Assembly: GCA_900756875.1 (NCBI GenBank)
Contig: CAAELW010000061.1
Coordinates: 1-7,447, forward strand
Direction: 5' to 3'
Length of the DNA: 7,447 nucleotides
Source: Pasteurellaceae bacterium
GTDB taxonomy: Bacteria > Pseudomonadota > Gammaproteobacteria > Enterobacterales > Pasteurellaceae
Positions within the stretch are counted from its first letter, which is position 1. The number at the start of each line of letters is the position of its first letter. The notes beneath the pieces were generated by a model. It saw nothing but the letters and a program-made list of their open reading frames with translations, had not been told where the DNA came from and did not search any database. Below are positions 7,264 to 7,447 of the stretch, one piece after another. The position numbers and the translations under genes were made by a program.

Positions 7264-7447
7264 TATTTATCCTTAAAATGATCGAAACCAGACGGTGCTT
7301 GATAATTGATTACACGTCCATCTTTTAAAAAAGTAATCTGATTGCTATTTTGCTGAACAATTTTTCCGATACAAGTGCAAGGTACATTCAACGATTGGGA
7401 TAACTTTTCAATCTCGGCCTTTTTATTTGCAGGAACCGTAAAGTAAA
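7263..7447 (-). CDS. thiL: Thiamine-monophosphate kinase, C-terminal end
   Basis: Only the last 60 codons are in the window; the start lies beyond 7447. The peptide reads from YFTVPANKKAEIEKL through VPCTCIGKIVQ and FLKDGRV to PSGFDHFKDK and stop. The TCIGK block followed by a final G(F/Y)DHF is the usual end of ThiL, which phosphorylates thiamine monophosphate to thiamine diphosphate in the cytoplasm. Position directly before pgpA, with a 1-bp overlap of stop and start codons, supports the call. Nothing suggests it is broken; it is simply cut by the window edge. Confidence 0.88.
   Translation of the reverse strand, partial: YFTVPANKKAEIEKLSQSLNVPCTCIGKIVQQNSNQITFLKDGRVINYQAPSGFDHFKDK

Overview
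The window looks like a Pasteurellaceae chromosome, most probably a Haemophilus close to H. influenzae, H. haemolyticus or H. parainfluenzae. It is AT-rich and densely packed. It has eight exact copies of the 9-bp Haemophilus-type DNA uptake signal (AAGTGCGGT or its complement), about one per 930 bp. The proteins also match that group (FirRS/QseBC-type two-component system with YgiW, YfaE, DapB, PgpA, ThiL). I cannot name the species from sequence alone. It is mostly ordinary core chromosome: no mobile element, CRISPR array, phage gene or defence system was seen.

Layout. (1) Positions 1-92: 5' part of an initiator tRNA (CAU) on the minus strand with its promoter. (2) 162-1009, minus: a small kinase-fold protein of the LPS-kinase/RIO-like group, translationally coupled (ATGA) to a 42-aa glycine-rich lipoprotein gene. 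(3) 1098-1658, plus: a periplasmic DUF1439/YceB-like protein, divergent from the kinase through a compact promoter region and ending in a terminator shared with qseC. (4) 1686-4137, minus: ygiW, then qseB and qseC (firR/firS in H. influenzae). A terminator-like hairpin lies between ygiW and qseB, and a three-fold CTTAA repeat that looks like the response regulator's own binding site lies upstream of ygiW. (5) 4283-4969, minus: an outer-membrane-type lipoprotein of unknown function. (6) 5076-5324, plus: yfaE, a [2Fe-2S] ferredoxin. (7) 5319-7447, minus: the tight operon thiL (3' end only), pgpA, a LysE/RhtB-family exporter and dapB.

How the parts work together. QseC senses an envelope signal (ferrous iron is reported for the H. 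influenzae homologue) and phosphorylates QseB, which probably activates ygiW-qseBC through the CTTAA repeats. The internal hairpin would give more YgiW, a periplasmic OB-fold stress protein, than regulator. The thiL-pgpA-exporter-dapB genes are joined by 1-bp and 7-bp overlaps and a 17-bp gap, so they are one transcription unit mixing thiamine, phospholipid and lysine/diaminopimelate functions. That unit overlaps yfaE tail to tail by 6 bp, and its only convincing terminator lies inside the yfaE coding sequence.

The most useful non-routine observations are the intragenic terminator in yfaE, the CTTAA repeats and attenuator-like hairpin of the qseBC operon, the overlooked 42-aa lipoprotein coupled to the kinase, and the fact that five of six uptake signals inside genes are read as Thr-Ala-Leu. 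I found no clearly new multi-gene system; the kinase plus mini-lipoprotein pair is the nearest candidate.
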